Source of the DNA: Bacteroidaceae bacterium
GTDB taxonomy: Bacteria > Bacteroidota > Bacteroidia > Bacteroidales > Bacteroidaceae
DNA: 64,000 nt
Direction of reading: 5' to 3'
NCBI GenBank assembly: GCA_024693505.1
Contig: JAILKU010000011.1
Location: 1-64,000 of the forward strand
How positions within the stretch are numbered: the stretch's first letter is position 1; every line of letters begins with the position of its first letter. Below are positions 8,801 through 16,378 of the stretch, piece by piece. The position numbers were made by a program, and so were the translations under genes. The notes below the pieces were generated by a model that made no database searches, was not told the origin of the DNA, and saw nothing but the letters and a program-made list of their open reading frames with translations.

Positions 8801-9898
8801 GCCGGCTGTGCTTATAGCTTCCTTGAAGTCCTCGCCCACAATCTTTCTTTGTCTCTTCTTCCTGCCCTTCAGCTGCGGGAACTCCATCTCGTCCACGTTG
8901 AAGACGATGCTGCGTATCGTCAGTTTCTGAGTTTTCATGTGTTGTGCGCTATGCGCCACCTCGGTGTAGCCGTTCTTGTGCTGGAACTCTATGTGTATGT
9001 GATTATCTCCCTCGGCCAATGCCTGGATGTCTCCCAATATTTTCATATAGAGTGTTTCGAAGTGACCGTCGAAGCGTAGCAGGCGATATGTGGCTGCATC
9101 AACATAGAGGCAGCCGGACAGCACGGGCGTCCCAGGGGCGTGGTTCTTTAGCTTCTGCCCGTTGTAGAACATATTGATGCGGCATATCTTCTCTCCGTTC
9201 TCGCCCGTAATGTAGACAGAGGAGATGTCGTAGTACTGGCTGTTCGCCTTCAGGTCGTTCAGGGGGAAAATGGCCTGGTTCCAGAAAGTGGTGGCACAGA
9301 CCATCGGAGCCACCTCCATCAGATGATGTATGTTTGTGGTGCTGATGTCCATCTCCTCCCATTCGTCGGCCTGGTCCTGCGACAGCTTGCCGTTCAGCAT
9401 CATGAAATTGTGCAGATTTACGGCCGAGCCGATGTCCATAATTGCCTCCAACATCTCGGCATTAGTGCTGTCCTTATTCACGACAACGCTGCGCGAGAAG
9501 TATCGCCTGCTACGCTTCTTCGCCTTTTTGTAGTCCTTCCTCAAGCGGTCTACCACCTTGCTGAGCAACTTGTTGTCGTCAGTTGGCCTTACCGTAACTT
9601 CGCGCAGGTCGATGGTCAGGGGCTTCAATCTTATGGGGCTTACCAGGTCGGCAGCCTTCAACGTCTGCGAGTAGTAGCCCACGCATCTTATGTGCATTAC
9701 CTCTTCGGGCTCCATCTTCAAGGTGAAGTCGCCCTCGTCATTGGTCAGCGTACCGCGGCCTTCTGATACGTAGATACTTACGCAAGGCAAAGGCTCGCCC
9801 GTCTCGGCATCGATTACGCGGGCGGTATAGGTCTGCTGCGCCGGCATCAGCTGAGGGCATAGCAGGGCGAGAAGGAGGGCGAAGAGAGTCTTTCTCAT
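5849..9898 (-). CDS. Large envelope protein with carboxypeptidase-regulatory-like and MG2-like domains
   Basis: A 1349-residue protein with a signal peptide (1-20, ending MPAQ). Residues about 22-100 form a CarboxypepD_reg-like beta sandwich (ARVIDAETGEPLPCVSIYV, then GTLTNDEGDF), the domain that usually precedes TonB-dependent receptors and other Bacteroidetes outer-membrane proteins. No plug or beta-barrel of a TonB receptor follows. Near residues 430-460 the phrase VYLHMDNTSYFQGDTIWF resembles the MG2 domain of alpha-2-macroglobulin-like proteins. The rest is predicted beta-rich, with a Lys/Arg-rich stretch around 930-970. This architecture occurs in Bacteroidetes proteins of unknown function, probably at the outer membrane or in the periplasm. 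A -7 element (TACCTTTG) lies just upstream on the minus strand. A heptameric repeat encodes part of residues about 720-729. It is a single-gene transcript bounded by terminator hairpins at 5765-5827. Confidence 0.7.
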   Translation of the reverse strand: MRKTLFALLLALLCPQLMPAQQTYTARVIDAETGEPLPCVSIYVSEGRGTLTNDEGDFTLKMEPEEVMHIRCVGYYSQTLKAADLVSPIRLKPLTIDLREVTVRPTDDNKLLSKVVDRLRKDYKKAKKRSRRYFSRSVVVNKDSTNAEMLEAIMDIGSAVNLHNFMMLNGKLSQDQADEWEEMDISTTNIHHLMEVAPMVCATTFWNQAIFPLNDLKANSQYYDISSVYITGENGEKICRINMFYNGQKLKNHAPGTPVLSGCLYVDAATYRLLRFDGHFETLYMKILGDIQALAEGDNHIHIEFQHKNGYTEVAHSAQHMKTQKLTIRSIVFNVDEMEFPQLKGRKKRQRKIVGEDFKEAISTAGFDSIMWEHSGIVKRTAHEEQLVFGTKGGVPAIKKRLLPTPDTVCVADAKLKALRDNLWAFAQKRPQEKVYLHMDNTSYFQGDTIWFAAYTQRTDFCTPSNISNVLYAELYDNDGYLVERKIIDMKQGWGRGHFVLERPIQHSGFYELRAYTRWQLNWGCFEHKHGWAASEWFLSKELEKNYYRDYEKLYSRVFPVYDRPKVKGDYSRNMTLRPMLRYYHRDPNRRKMTLSLFPEGGNLVAGIPNNVAFEAAWSDGEQLEGSLKAGSEEIPAVNRGRGIFTITPERNMEREVTFTTKDGKKVSAKLPKPEEQGVALSVKQAGDDWIIKVQAIGLNPDSLALTVMHEGVMEKFAELNSQFIIHDSKLEAGIHQVTVFDTQGRIYADRLFFVTKPELSKPTLTISGLKNEYIPYEKIELQVTAANPLPSREGLGLSLSVRDGYQQDQLFDNGNIMTEMLLSSELKGFIPNPGWYFEKDDEEHRRALDLLMMTQGWRRFDWHEMAVKGEWKQTQPRERAQILRGIILNFDPNSLREEERELKRARKYSFVKGELSLGNEHTEPLQIEEDKDLPRIDIQSQEDRMKTLRATAASRKRREYVLSSQMMTPSGSQRYNFPELRVSGQHFEIQLPRFYGEYIFRAMAKKYRRYEANNDKGDWFRNNQWTKLDILNERNDLKTKRVIKKKNRLGLEIDNNNNLVLLDRPWPRFVKPYTFYQTHLSDSPDRALMEPALLADSIHQLREVPISARFGGLRRFDDSQPAFKLSSDEAETMMTDAGIILFMPDRLGRTLFGDMGLANPYVHAITGGSQVYKTSKMKKRYALTEEQSIIRQLDSIPRDSMYYPKYLRSFPESHPAVRDMGYHKPESYVVYTDYSPRLEGDRRYWGSNLPEVFVAYYPYEDSHTPDRFTYRKANLPGFARPAQFYSPDYSKQTPPEPSDYRRTLYWNPSLQLDEKGESHVTLWNNSRTTHPVVEAAGQAGNGTLLWNK
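7710..7741. repeat. In-frame heptameric repeat (TGAATTG type) inside the 5849-9898 gene
   Basis: About four tandem seven-base units related to TGAATTG/TGAATGA lie inside the coding sequence. On the coding strand they give the segment SQFIIHDSK. The reading frame is kept. The array belongs to the heptamer family seen at gene junctions elsewhere in the window. Confidence 0.65.
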
Positions 9899-9922
9899 AA
9901 GTCATGAGTGCTTAAGCCGCTA

Positions 9923-9930
9923 CAAAGGTA
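9923..9930 (-). promoter_or_regulatory. -7 promoter element for the 5849-9898 gene
   Basis: On the minus strand the bases read TACCTTTG, a perfect TAnnTTTG, 25 bases before the ATG at 9898. No good -33 TTTG is visible. Confidence 0.6.
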
Positions 9931-10012
9931 CGCTTATTTTTACGTTTTAAGCATGGGAAAATCCCTACCATTTGATAGGGGAATCCCTAAGAAGTGGAGC
10001 GGGTGTTTTTCT

Positions 10013-10078
10013 GCTAGACCCGGGTCTGGTAATTGCTAGACCCGGGTCTTGCAATTGCGGAACCCGGGTCTAGCAAAA
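10013..10078. repeat. Three 22-base tandem repeats carrying an ACCCGGGT palindrome
   Basis: Units start at 10013, 10035 and 10057, exactly 22 bases apart. The first two share AGACCCGGGTCT, a perfect 12-base palindrome, flanked by GCT and an AATT end; the third has AACCCGGGTCT. The array is followed by CAAAAATTCC. Related copies lie at 29218-29240 and 59812-59890. It sits between the start of one minus-strand gene and the stop of the next. Confidence 0.85.
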
Positions 10079-10085
10079 ATTCCTC

Positions 10086-11015
10086 TTACTTCTTCTTCCT
10101 TATCCGATAGACGGCGCGGCGGATCTCCTCGACCGTTCCGGCTATCAGGTAGTACTCGTATTCGACTACCGAGTTCGGTTCGATGTGCTGCTTTCGTACA
10201 GGAGCGATATAGGACGTGGCGCCGTCCTCGGCCTCTCCGTTTCGAAAGGGGGTGAAACGGCCGGCCAGGAACGACTCGGCCGATGGGCTATAGACGCCGA
10301 AGCCCCAACCGTCGTCGCCGACGAACGCCATCCATTGCTCGCTGACGTCCTCGTAGTGCCCCCAACCGTTGGCATTCTCGCCGAAGCGAAGCTCTTCCAC
10401 CTCGACGCTGTCCGCAGGCAGCTTCTCAAATGGGCGGTCGCCGCGATAGGCGTAGAGATGGTTCAGGGACGAGATGGGATAGACGGCCGGAATCTCCTGG
10501 TCGTTGCCGGGGACGGTGCCGTAGATGGTATCGGTGCGATGGCAGGTCAGGCGGCAGCGCACATAGACGACGTTGCCGCGCAGCTCGGTCCACTGCTCCA
10601 TCTCGGCCTCGGCCGGGCAGTTGTCCATATCCCAGAGCATGGGAATGCACTTCACATAGGTGGAGCGACGGTCCTGCCGGCTCTCCAGTATCTGGGCCCG
10701 ATTACGCTTGTAGTCGCCCACCTGAATGGGGTTCCAGGGCCATGGCGACCAGAAATCGCTCTGCCCGTCGGCCTGTCGGTTCAAGCTCCGCCCGGCATAG
10801 TAGGACTGCTGAACGTAGCGCCCCTCGTCGCTGATGTTCACATAGTTACGCTCCGCCCGACCTCGTCCCAGATAGCAGATGGCCCCGCCTCGGGAGAGGT
10901 CCTGTCGCAGCGTAACCTGGCGCCCCTTCAGCTCGAGGTAGCCTGTATTCCTTTGGGCGCTGAGCGTAAGCGGAAAGATGAGAAGAACGGTCAGGATACT
11001 ACTCAGGAACCTCAT
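10086..11015 (-). CDS. Secreted protein of unknown function
   Basis: The likely start is the ATG at 11015 rather than the longer ORF start at 11093. From 11015 the protein begins MRFLSSILTVLLIFPLTLSA, a clear signal peptide, and overlaps the upstream CPBP gene by only 17 bases, as expected for coupled genes. The mature protein (about 289 residues) is rich in aromatic residues (DFWSPWPWNP, MLWDMDNCP, NGWGHYEDV, DGWGFGVYSP) and looks all-beta, like a carbohydrate-binding or lyase-type jelly roll. It ends in a basic RIRKKK tail. No catalytic motif was recognised, and I do not assign a family. It is the last gene of the probable 21511-10086 operon; a 22-base repeat array follows its stop. Confidence 0.6.
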   Translation of the reverse strand: MRFLSSILTVLLIFPLTLSAQRNTGYLELKGRQVTLRQDLSRGGAICYLGRGRAERNYVNISDEGRYVQQSYYAGRSLNRQADGQSDFWSPWPWNPIQVGDYKRNRAQILESRQDRRSTYVKCIPMLWDMDNCPAEAEMEQWTELRGNVVYVRCRLTCHRTDTIYGTVPGNDQEIPAVYPISSLNHLYAYRGDRPFEKLPADSVEVEELRFGENANGWGHYEDVSEQWMAFVGDDGWGFGVYSPSAESFLAGRFTPFRNGEAEDGATSYIAPVRKQHIEPNSVVEYEYYLIAGTVEEIRRAVYRIRKKK

Positions 11016-11826
11016 CGTTCTTCGTCTTGACGGTTTCGAGCTGCCAATAACGATACAGAATGTATACACACAGGACGGCCAGTACGGCAACAAGCGCCCA
11101 TTCGCAAACGGGAGTCAGCCCCATCCACTCGCCCATCTTGAAGTCGGCTGCCTTCTCGCCCAGGAGATTCATCTGCAGGACGGCTATGCTGTTGTTCAGG
11201 ATGTGTATGATGCTGGTAACCACTGCATTGCCCGTCTTATGATAGATGACAGAGAGGATGAGTCCCATCACAAAGGCGAAGGGAACCTGTGCCGGGTTCA
11301 GGTGGATAAGGCCGAAGCAGAGGGCGCTCACCACAGCAGCCAGCCAGAAGGGTTTTCCGCTGCGCTCCAGGCTGCCCTGGATACCCTCGCGGAACACCAG
11401 TTCCTCCACGATCGGACCTACAATGGCGATGCCCAGGATGCCCCAGACATTCTTTGCCAGGTCCATAAAGACATCTTCCATCATATCGGGCAGGTTCAGC
11501 ATCTCGCTGGCCATATCGGTCGAGAAGATTCCCACCACGGCAGCCAGTATGCCCAGCAGGGCGGGACACCAGCGCACCACGCTGCAGTCCAGCGCCTTCG
11601 GCAGGCGAATCATCTTCATGCCCCAAAGGATAAGGCACGAGAGCAAACCGGAAATGATGACGGCCAAGGCCAACAGGGTGGGCGAGGCCTGCGCTCCATT
11701 GGCCATTTCCCCTGCTGAATAGTGGTTAATGACTCCGCTCACTACTACCACAAGCAATCCACCCAAGCCCTGCATCACCAGGAAAATGACGAGGGCCAAA
11801 ACAACTTTCAAATAAACATTCTTCAT
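10999..11826 (-). CDS. CPBP family intramembrane metalloprotease
   Basis: A 275-residue protein with about eight hydrophobic segments. The CPBP (CAAX protease / bacteriocin-processing, Abi) motifs are complete: EELVFREG (Glu141-Glu142 with Arg146), FGLIH (His175), and HILNN (His208 with Asn211/212). These residues coordinate the catalytic metal in the membrane in this family. Bacterial members cleave or process membrane-embedded substrates; some give immunity to bacteriocins and many have unknown substrates. The gene overlaps the downstream secreted protein gene by 17 bases, so the two are probably expressed together. The spacer to the upstream GT14 gene holds a heptameric array. Confidence 0.9.
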   Translation of the reverse strand: MKNVYLKVVLALVIFLVMQGLGGLLVVVVSGVINHYSAGEMANGAQASPTLLALAVIISGLLSCLILWGMKMIRLPKALDCSVVRWCPALLGILAAVVGIFSTDMASEMLNLPDMMEDVFMDLAKNVWGILGIAIVGPIVEELVFREGIQGSLERSGKPFWLAAVVSALCFGLIHLNPAQVPFAFVMGLILSVIYHKTGNAVVTSIIHILNNSIAVLQMNLLGEKAADFKMGEWMGLTPVCEWALVAVLAVLCVYILYRYWQLETVKTKNDEVPE

Positions 11827-11863
11827 AACTTTTCTTATTTTAATTCATAATTTATTTTCTCTT

Positions 11864-11912
11864 AACTATGGACTCATAACTCTGGGCTATGGACTCATAA
11901 CTCTGGACTTTC
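11864..11912. repeat. Heptameric tandem array with 21-base higher-order unit
   Basis: Seven-base units GGACTCA, TAACTCT and GGGCTAT follow one another, and the set of three is repeated (units starting about 11871 and 11892), giving a 21-base super-repeat. The array spans the stop codon of the GT14 gene (11887) and encodes its last few residues. Confidence 0.8.
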
Positions 11913-12795
11913 TCAATTCTTCGACCAACTTGTCGCTGCGGCCGCTGATGACCTTGCGGCAGAACATCTTTCCGCTGGCGAGGAGGCGGTCCAGGTCCGT
12001 CTCGTCCATAATCTTGATGACGGGGTCGTACTCGATGAAGTGCAGGGGTGTCAGGGCCGCCAGACTCTGGTAGGGTCCCTGGCTGAGGATACAGCGCCCA
12101 GCCCACTGAGTCGAGTTGAAGGCGATGGTCTGGATGAGTGTTTCGGCCGGGCAGAAGCTGTCGCGGAAGTAGCGGGATATCTGCGGCTTCGTCTCGTACT
12201 GCTCCAGGACGTAGGCGGCCAGTTCCTCCGAGATGCACCACCAGGCACTGCCCTTGTAGAGTTTCCACTCCCTGCCATCCACTTGGAAGTGACGCTTCTT
12301 GCGGTAGCCCGTCAGCTGAAGGGCTTTGCGGGCCAGAATGGCGAGTTTGCGGTTCCGGAAGTAGGGGCGCGATATGGTGTACATCTTCTGTTGCCGCTCG
12401 CCGATGTCTGGCGTATCGAGGCAAATGCCCTGCAGGAACTCGCGCCCAGCATTCTCCCGAAGGAACTGGTTGATATGCGAAGGGCTCCACAGCGGATAGT
12501 CCATCCCGCTCAGGAAGAAGATATGGTCGAAATGGCGCGGAAAGTGTACTGCCGCACGAATCAGGTTCATCTGGTATTCCACCTCAAGCATAGTGCCCCA
12601 TTGCACATTCACCCGCTCGGGAATGAAGTGGACGTTGGGCTGGTTGAGTTCCTTGAGGAAGGGCGCGATGTCCGCCTTTAGGTCGATATGCACAAAGTAT
12701 TCGGCCTCGGGCTGGAGGGCTTCGACAAGGCGCTTCAACTGAGGCGCATCGGTATGGGCTGATATCAGGTATGCGAGAGAGAGGTTAGAGTCCAT
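11887..12795 (-). CDS. GT14-type (core-2/I-branching) glycosyltransferase
   Basis: This 302-residue protein matches the Branch / beta-1,6-N-acetylglucosaminyltransferase-like family (GT14). The N-terminal YLISAHTDAPQLKRLVEAL is followed by YFVHIDLKAD, QWGTMLEVEYQMNLI and FFLSGMDYPL, then the acceptor-side GSAWWCISEE. The family is metal-independent and has an inverting GT-A fold; bacterial members add branching sugars to surface glycans. No signal peptide or transmembrane helix is present, so it is probably cytoplasmic or peripheral. It is 17 bases downstream of the flippase gene, which suggests a shared role in polysaccharide or LPS assembly. The ATG and stop both lie in heptameric arrays, so the terminal residues MDS and the tail are likely repeat-derived. 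Confidence 0.85.
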   Translation of the reverse strand: MDSNLSLAYLISAHTDAPQLKRLVEALQPEAEYFVHIDLKADIAPFLKELNQPNVHFIPERVNVQWGTMLEVEYQMNLIRAAVHFPRHFDHIFFLSGMDYPLWSPSHINQFLRENAGREFLQGICLDTPDIGERQQKMYTISRPYFRNRKLAILARKALQLTGYRKKRHFQVDGREWKLYKGSAWWCISEELAAYVLEQYETKPQISRYFRDSFCPAETLIQTIAFNSTQWAGRCILSQGPYQSLAALTPLHFIEYDPVIKIMDETDLDRLLASGKMFCRKVISGRSDKLVEELRKSRVMSP

Positions 12796-12832
12796 AGTTC
12801 ATAGTCCATAGTTTATAGTTCATAGTTATGGG
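12788..12832. repeat. Heptameric tandem array (TAGTYCA type)
   Basis: Six consecutive seven-base units close to TAGTTCA/TAGTCCA lie between the flippase stop (12813) and the GT14 start (12795), and run into both genes. On the minus strand they supply the GT14 start codon. Confidence 0.85.
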
Positions 12833-14276
12833 TTCGCTTTTTCAATAGGTATGCTATTGACTCCTTCATGATGTGGGCTCCACTAATCCACATTATTAAT
12901 ATATATAAGGAAGCGGCCATAACGACTTTTGCCAGCAATAGGAGCAGGAGGTTTTGGATGGGGTGCGTAGCCCACCAGGTAAAGGCCATTACGGCAAGGC
13001 TGGTCAGGAGGAAGGGGAGCACATCGCACAGGGCATCGAGCCAACGAAGGCCTATCAGACGGCGGGCTATGGACTGCCATACAAAAAGCCACAGCACGTT
13101 TATGCCGATGAAATAGACCACCATCACATACAATCCGAATCGTTTCAGAGCCACCAGCCCTACAAGGATGAGCAGACTCAGGCAGAGTGTGCTCCACATA
13201 TTGATATTGCTCCGTCCGCGACTGATAGCCAACTGGCTGTAGAGTGTGAGCAGGGGGAAGATGGCACCATAGAGACTTAGCATGGAGAGCAGCGTGGCAC
13301 TCTCGCTCCATTTCTCTCCCACCACCAGCACCAGAAACTCTCGGGCAATGAGGCCCATACCCAGCAGGCAGGGGAATGAGATGAAGGAGACAAAGCGTAG
13401 CATCTTGCGGAAGGTGCGCCGATAACGCTCCTCTTCATCAACTACGCGCGACAGAACGGGCTGCGCCACGCCTATCAGCATCCCGTTGATGGTATTGGAC
13501 GACATATCGGTCCATTTGCGGGCTGCGCCGTAAACGCCAGCCTGATAATCGCCGTAATACTTGCCGAGCAGCAGTCCGAAAGCGTTGCTGCTGAGACTGT
13601 TCACGATATTCGTAAGCAACAGCTTGCTGCTAAATCCGAACATGCGCCATGCAGGATGAAGGTCGATATGCAGCGAAGGCCGCCATGGCGAATAGCACCA
13701 GTTCATCAGAGCTACCACAAGGACGAACAGCACATACTGAACGGCCAGGCTCCAGTAGCCAAAGCCCGTCCAGGCCATCGCAACAGCCACGCAGCTGGAA
13801 ATGACTTGCGAGACGATGGCGATGATGCAGCTCTGGCGATTCATCAGATGGATGAAGAGATAGGCGCGCTGAACAGTGCCCAGGCTACTGAAGAAGAAAC
13901 CCAGGAAGAGGAAACGGCTCAGCCACAGGAGATCGGGGTCGTGATAGTAGTTTACGATAAAGGGGGCACAGAAGAATAGGAGGAGGTAAAGGGCCGTCCC
14001 GATGCCGGCCTGACACCAGAAGACGGCATTATAGTCGCGATGAGTGCGTTCCTTGAGGTTGCATAGGGCGGCTGTGAACCCACTCTCCTGCAGGACGCTG
14101 GCCAGGCCGGCAAAGACCATCAGCTTGGTTATCTTGCCCTGGGCAGAAGGGTCGAGCCGCTGCAGGATGAGGATGCCGAAGAGGGCACCCAGCACCTGCA
14201 CCGTCCCGTTATTCAGCAGGCCCCAAAGGAAACCGCGGGCAGCGCGAGACTTAAGAGTCCATAGTTCAGAGTCCAT
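12813..14276 (-). CDS. Polysaccharide flippase (MOP/Wzx-like)
   Basis: A 487-residue integral membrane protein with 12-14 hydrophobic helices, the usual size for MOP-superfamily oligosaccharide flippases. The N-terminal ARGFLWGLLNNGTVQVLGAL is the amphipathic/TM1 signature of the RfbX/Wzx group. A central YYGDYQAGVYGAARKWTDM segment matches the conserved loop of this family. It would move lipid-linked glycan intermediates across the inner membrane. The GT14 gene follows 17 bases downstream and metG lies 9 bases upstream. The first residues MDSELWTLKS are encoded by a heptameric array at 14251-14290, so the native start may have been extended by repeat growth. Confidence 0.87.
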   Translation of the reverse strand: MDSELWTLKSRAARGFLWGLLNNGTVQVLGALFGILILQRLDPSAQGKITKLMVFAGLASVLQESGFTAALCNLKERTHRDYNAVFWCQAGIGTALYLLLFFCAPFIVNYYHDPDLLWLSRFLFLGFFFSSLGTVQRAYLFIHLMNRQSCIIAIVSQVISSCVAVAMAWTGFGYWSLAVQYVLFVLVVALMNWCYSPWRPSLHIDLHPAWRMFGFSSKLLLTNIVNSLSSNAFGLLLGKYYGDYQAGVYGAARKWTDMSSNTINGMLIGVAQPVLSRVVDEEERYRRTFRKMLRFVSFISFPCLLGMGLIAREFLVLVVGEKWSESATLLSMLSLYGAIFPLLTLYSQLAISRGRSNINMWSTLCLSLLILVGLVALKRFGLYVMVVYFIGINVLWLFVWQSIARRLIGLRWLDALCDVLPFLLTSLAVMAFTWWATHPIQNLLLLLLAKVVMAASLYILIMWISGAHIMKESIAYLLKKRTHNYEL

Positions 14277-14290
14277 AGTCCTGGACTAAG
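14251..14290. repeat. Heptameric tandem array between metG and the flippase gene
   Basis: Units GAGTCCA and TAGTTCA alternate with seven-base spacing. The array contains the flippase start codon (14276) and reaches the metG stop (14286). Confidence 0.8.
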
Positions 14291-16343
14291 AAATCCTGCT
14301 TCCGCCTTTTACTTCTTCCATCGTTGTTGTGAGACTTAGGTTACCGTCGAAGTTTACGGCGCTCAGAATCATGCCGCAGCTCGTTTCGCCCATCATCTGG
14401 CGCGGAGCCAGGTTGGCGATGAAGAGCACGCGCTTTCCGACAAGTGTCTCAGGCTCATACCACTGGGCGATGCCGCTCAGGATGGTACGGTCCTGCCCGC
14501 TTCCGTCATCGAGAGTGAACTTCAGCAGTTTCTTCGACTTCTTAATCCTCTCGCAAGCCTTAACGAGACCCACTCGGATATCCAGCTTCTCGAAGTCCTC
14601 GAAGGGGATGGTATCCTTCACCGGCTCGGCCTTGTAATTAGCTATCTCATTATTTTTAATGATATCCTCGAGCTTTTTCTTCTGGGCGGCAATCACGTCG
14701 TCTTCTATCTTCGTGAAGAGCAGTTCGGGCTTGGGCAACTGCTTGCCGGCGGGCAGGAGCGTCGTTCTGCCCAGGTCCTCCCACGAGAAGCTTTCCATAG
14801 CAATCATCTCCCTGAGCCGTTTGCTGCTGAAGGGCAGGAAGGGCTCGAAGGCGATGGCAAGGTTGGCTGTTATCTGAAGGCTGAGGTTGATGATGGTCTT
14901 CACGCGCTCAGGGTCGGTCTTCACAACCTTCCAAGGTTCGCAGTCGGCGATGTATTTGTTGCCGATTCGGGCCAGGTTCATAGCCTCTTTCTGTGCTTCG
15001 CGGAACTTGAACCCCTCGAGCAGTTGCTCCAGCCGTTCCTTGACGTCGCAGAACTCAGCCAGTGTCTGGCGGTCATAGTCGTTGAGCTCTCCGCACTCGG
15101 GCACGCGGCCTTCGTAGTACTTCTGTGTGAGCTGCAGAGCGCGGTTCACGAAGTTGCCATAGACGGCCACGAGCTCGTTGTTGCATCGAGCCTGATAGTC
15201 ATCCCAGGTGAAGTCGTTGTCCTTGGTCTCGGGCGCATTAGCCGTCAGCACATAGCGCAACTCGTCCTGGCGGTCAGGCATCTCGTCGAGGTACTCGTTC
15301 AGCCAGACGGCATAGTTCTTGCTGGTGCTGATCTTGTTGCCCTCCAGGTTCAGGAACTCATTGCCTGGAACGTTGTCGGGCAGGATGTAGTCACCGTGCG
15401 CCTTGAGCATTGCGGGGAAGACGATGCAGTGGAACACGATGTTGTCCTTGCCGATAAAATGAATCAGGCGCGTCTCGGGATCCTTCCACCAGGTCTCCCA
15501 CGAACCCCACTCGGGATGAGCATCGCAGAGCTCCTTCGTATTTGAGATGTAGCCTATCGGGGCATCGAACCAGACATAGAGCACCTTACCCTCCGCCCCT
15601 TCGATGGGCACGGGGATGCCCCAGTCGAGGTCGCGGGTTACGGCTCGCGGACGCAGGCCGCCGTCGAGCCAGCTCTTGCACTGGCCATAGACGTTCGAAC
15701 GCCATTCCTTGTGCTCTTCCAGAATCCACTTCTCCAGCCAGGGCTGATCCTTGTCGAGGGGCAGGTACCAATGCTTGGTGGCCTTCTTCACCAGAGGATT
15801 TCCCGTTTCGGCATTGTAGGGATTGATGAGTTCCTCGGGTGAGAGCGTGGCTCCGCACTTCTCACACTGGTCGCCGTAAGCTTCTGGAGCGTGGCAGCGG
15901 GGGCACTCGCCGCGGATATTACGGTCAGTCAGGAAATGGCCTGTCTGCTCGTCGTAGAACTGCTCGGTCGTCTGCTCCACGAACTTGCCTTCGTCATAGA
16001 GCTTGCGGAAGAAGTCGCTTGCCAACTTGTGGTGAGTGGGACTGGTGGTACGGCTGTAGATGTCGAACGAAATGCCGAAGCGCTCGAACGAGTCCTTGAT
16101 GAGCTTATGGTAGCGGTCCACCACCTGCTGAACAGTGATGCCCTCCTTGCGGGCACGAATGGTAACAGGCACGCCGTGTTCGTCGCTCCCGCCAATGAAG
16201 ATGACGGGGCGCCCCTTCAGCCGGAGGTAGCGCACGTAGATATCTGCCGGTACATAGACGCCGGCCAGATGACCGATATGAACGGGACCGTTGGCATAGG
16301 GAAGTGCCGAGGTCACGGTTGTTCTCTTGAAGTTCTTTTCCAT
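14286..16343 (-). CDS. metG: Methionine--tRNA ligase
   Basis: Cytoplasmic enzyme charging tRNA-Met with methionine using ATP. At 685 residues it has the full length of the two-domain form. The HIGH motif is at residues 22-25 (VHIGHLAG). The knuckle with CPRC and CEKC (about 145-161) binds zinc. KISTS near residue 340 is the KMSKS-loop variant common in this enzyme. The C-terminal 100 residues (from about 585, with KLDIRVGLV and [14 protein letters not shown]) form the EMAP/Trbp111-like tRNA-binding domain responsible for dimerisation. It lies 35 bases downstream of rnr and 9 bases before the flippase gene, in what looks like one transcript of housekeeping and envelope genes. Confidence 0.97.
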   Translation of the reverse strand: MEKNFKRTTVTSALPYANGPVHIGHLAGVYVPADIYVRYLRLKGRPVIFIGGSDEHGVPVTIRARKEGITVQQVVDRYHKLIKDSFERFGISFDIYSRTTSPTHHKLASDFFRKLYDEGKFVEQTTEQFYDEQTGHFLTDRNIRGECPRCHAPEAYGDQCEKCGATLSPEELINPYNAETGNPLVKKATKHWYLPLDKDQPWLEKWILEEHKEWRSNVYGQCKSWLDGGLRPRAVTRDLDWGIPVPIEGAEGKVLYVWFDAPIGYISNTKELCDAHPEWGSWETWWKDPETRLIHFIGKDNIVFHCIVFPAMLKAHGDYILPDNVPGNEFLNLEGNKISTSKNYAVWLNEYLDEMPDRQDELRYVLTANAPETKDNDFTWDDYQARCNNELVAVYGNFVNRALQLTQKYYEGRVPECGELNDYDRQTLAEFCDVKERLEQLLEGFKFREAQKEAMNLARIGNKYIADCEPWKVVKTDPERVKTIINLSLQITANLAIAFEPFLPFSSKRLREMIAMESFSWEDLGRTTLLPAGKQLPKPELLFTKIEDDVIAAQKKKLEDIIKNNEIANYKAEPVKDTIPFEDFEKLDIRVGLVKACERIKKSKKLLKFTLDDGSGQDRTILSGIAQWYEPETLVGKRVLFIANLAPRQMMGETSCGMILSAVNFDGNLSLTTTMEEVKGGSRIS

Positions 16344-16378
16344 CTTTATTATGATACTAAAATGTATATTTCTTTCTG

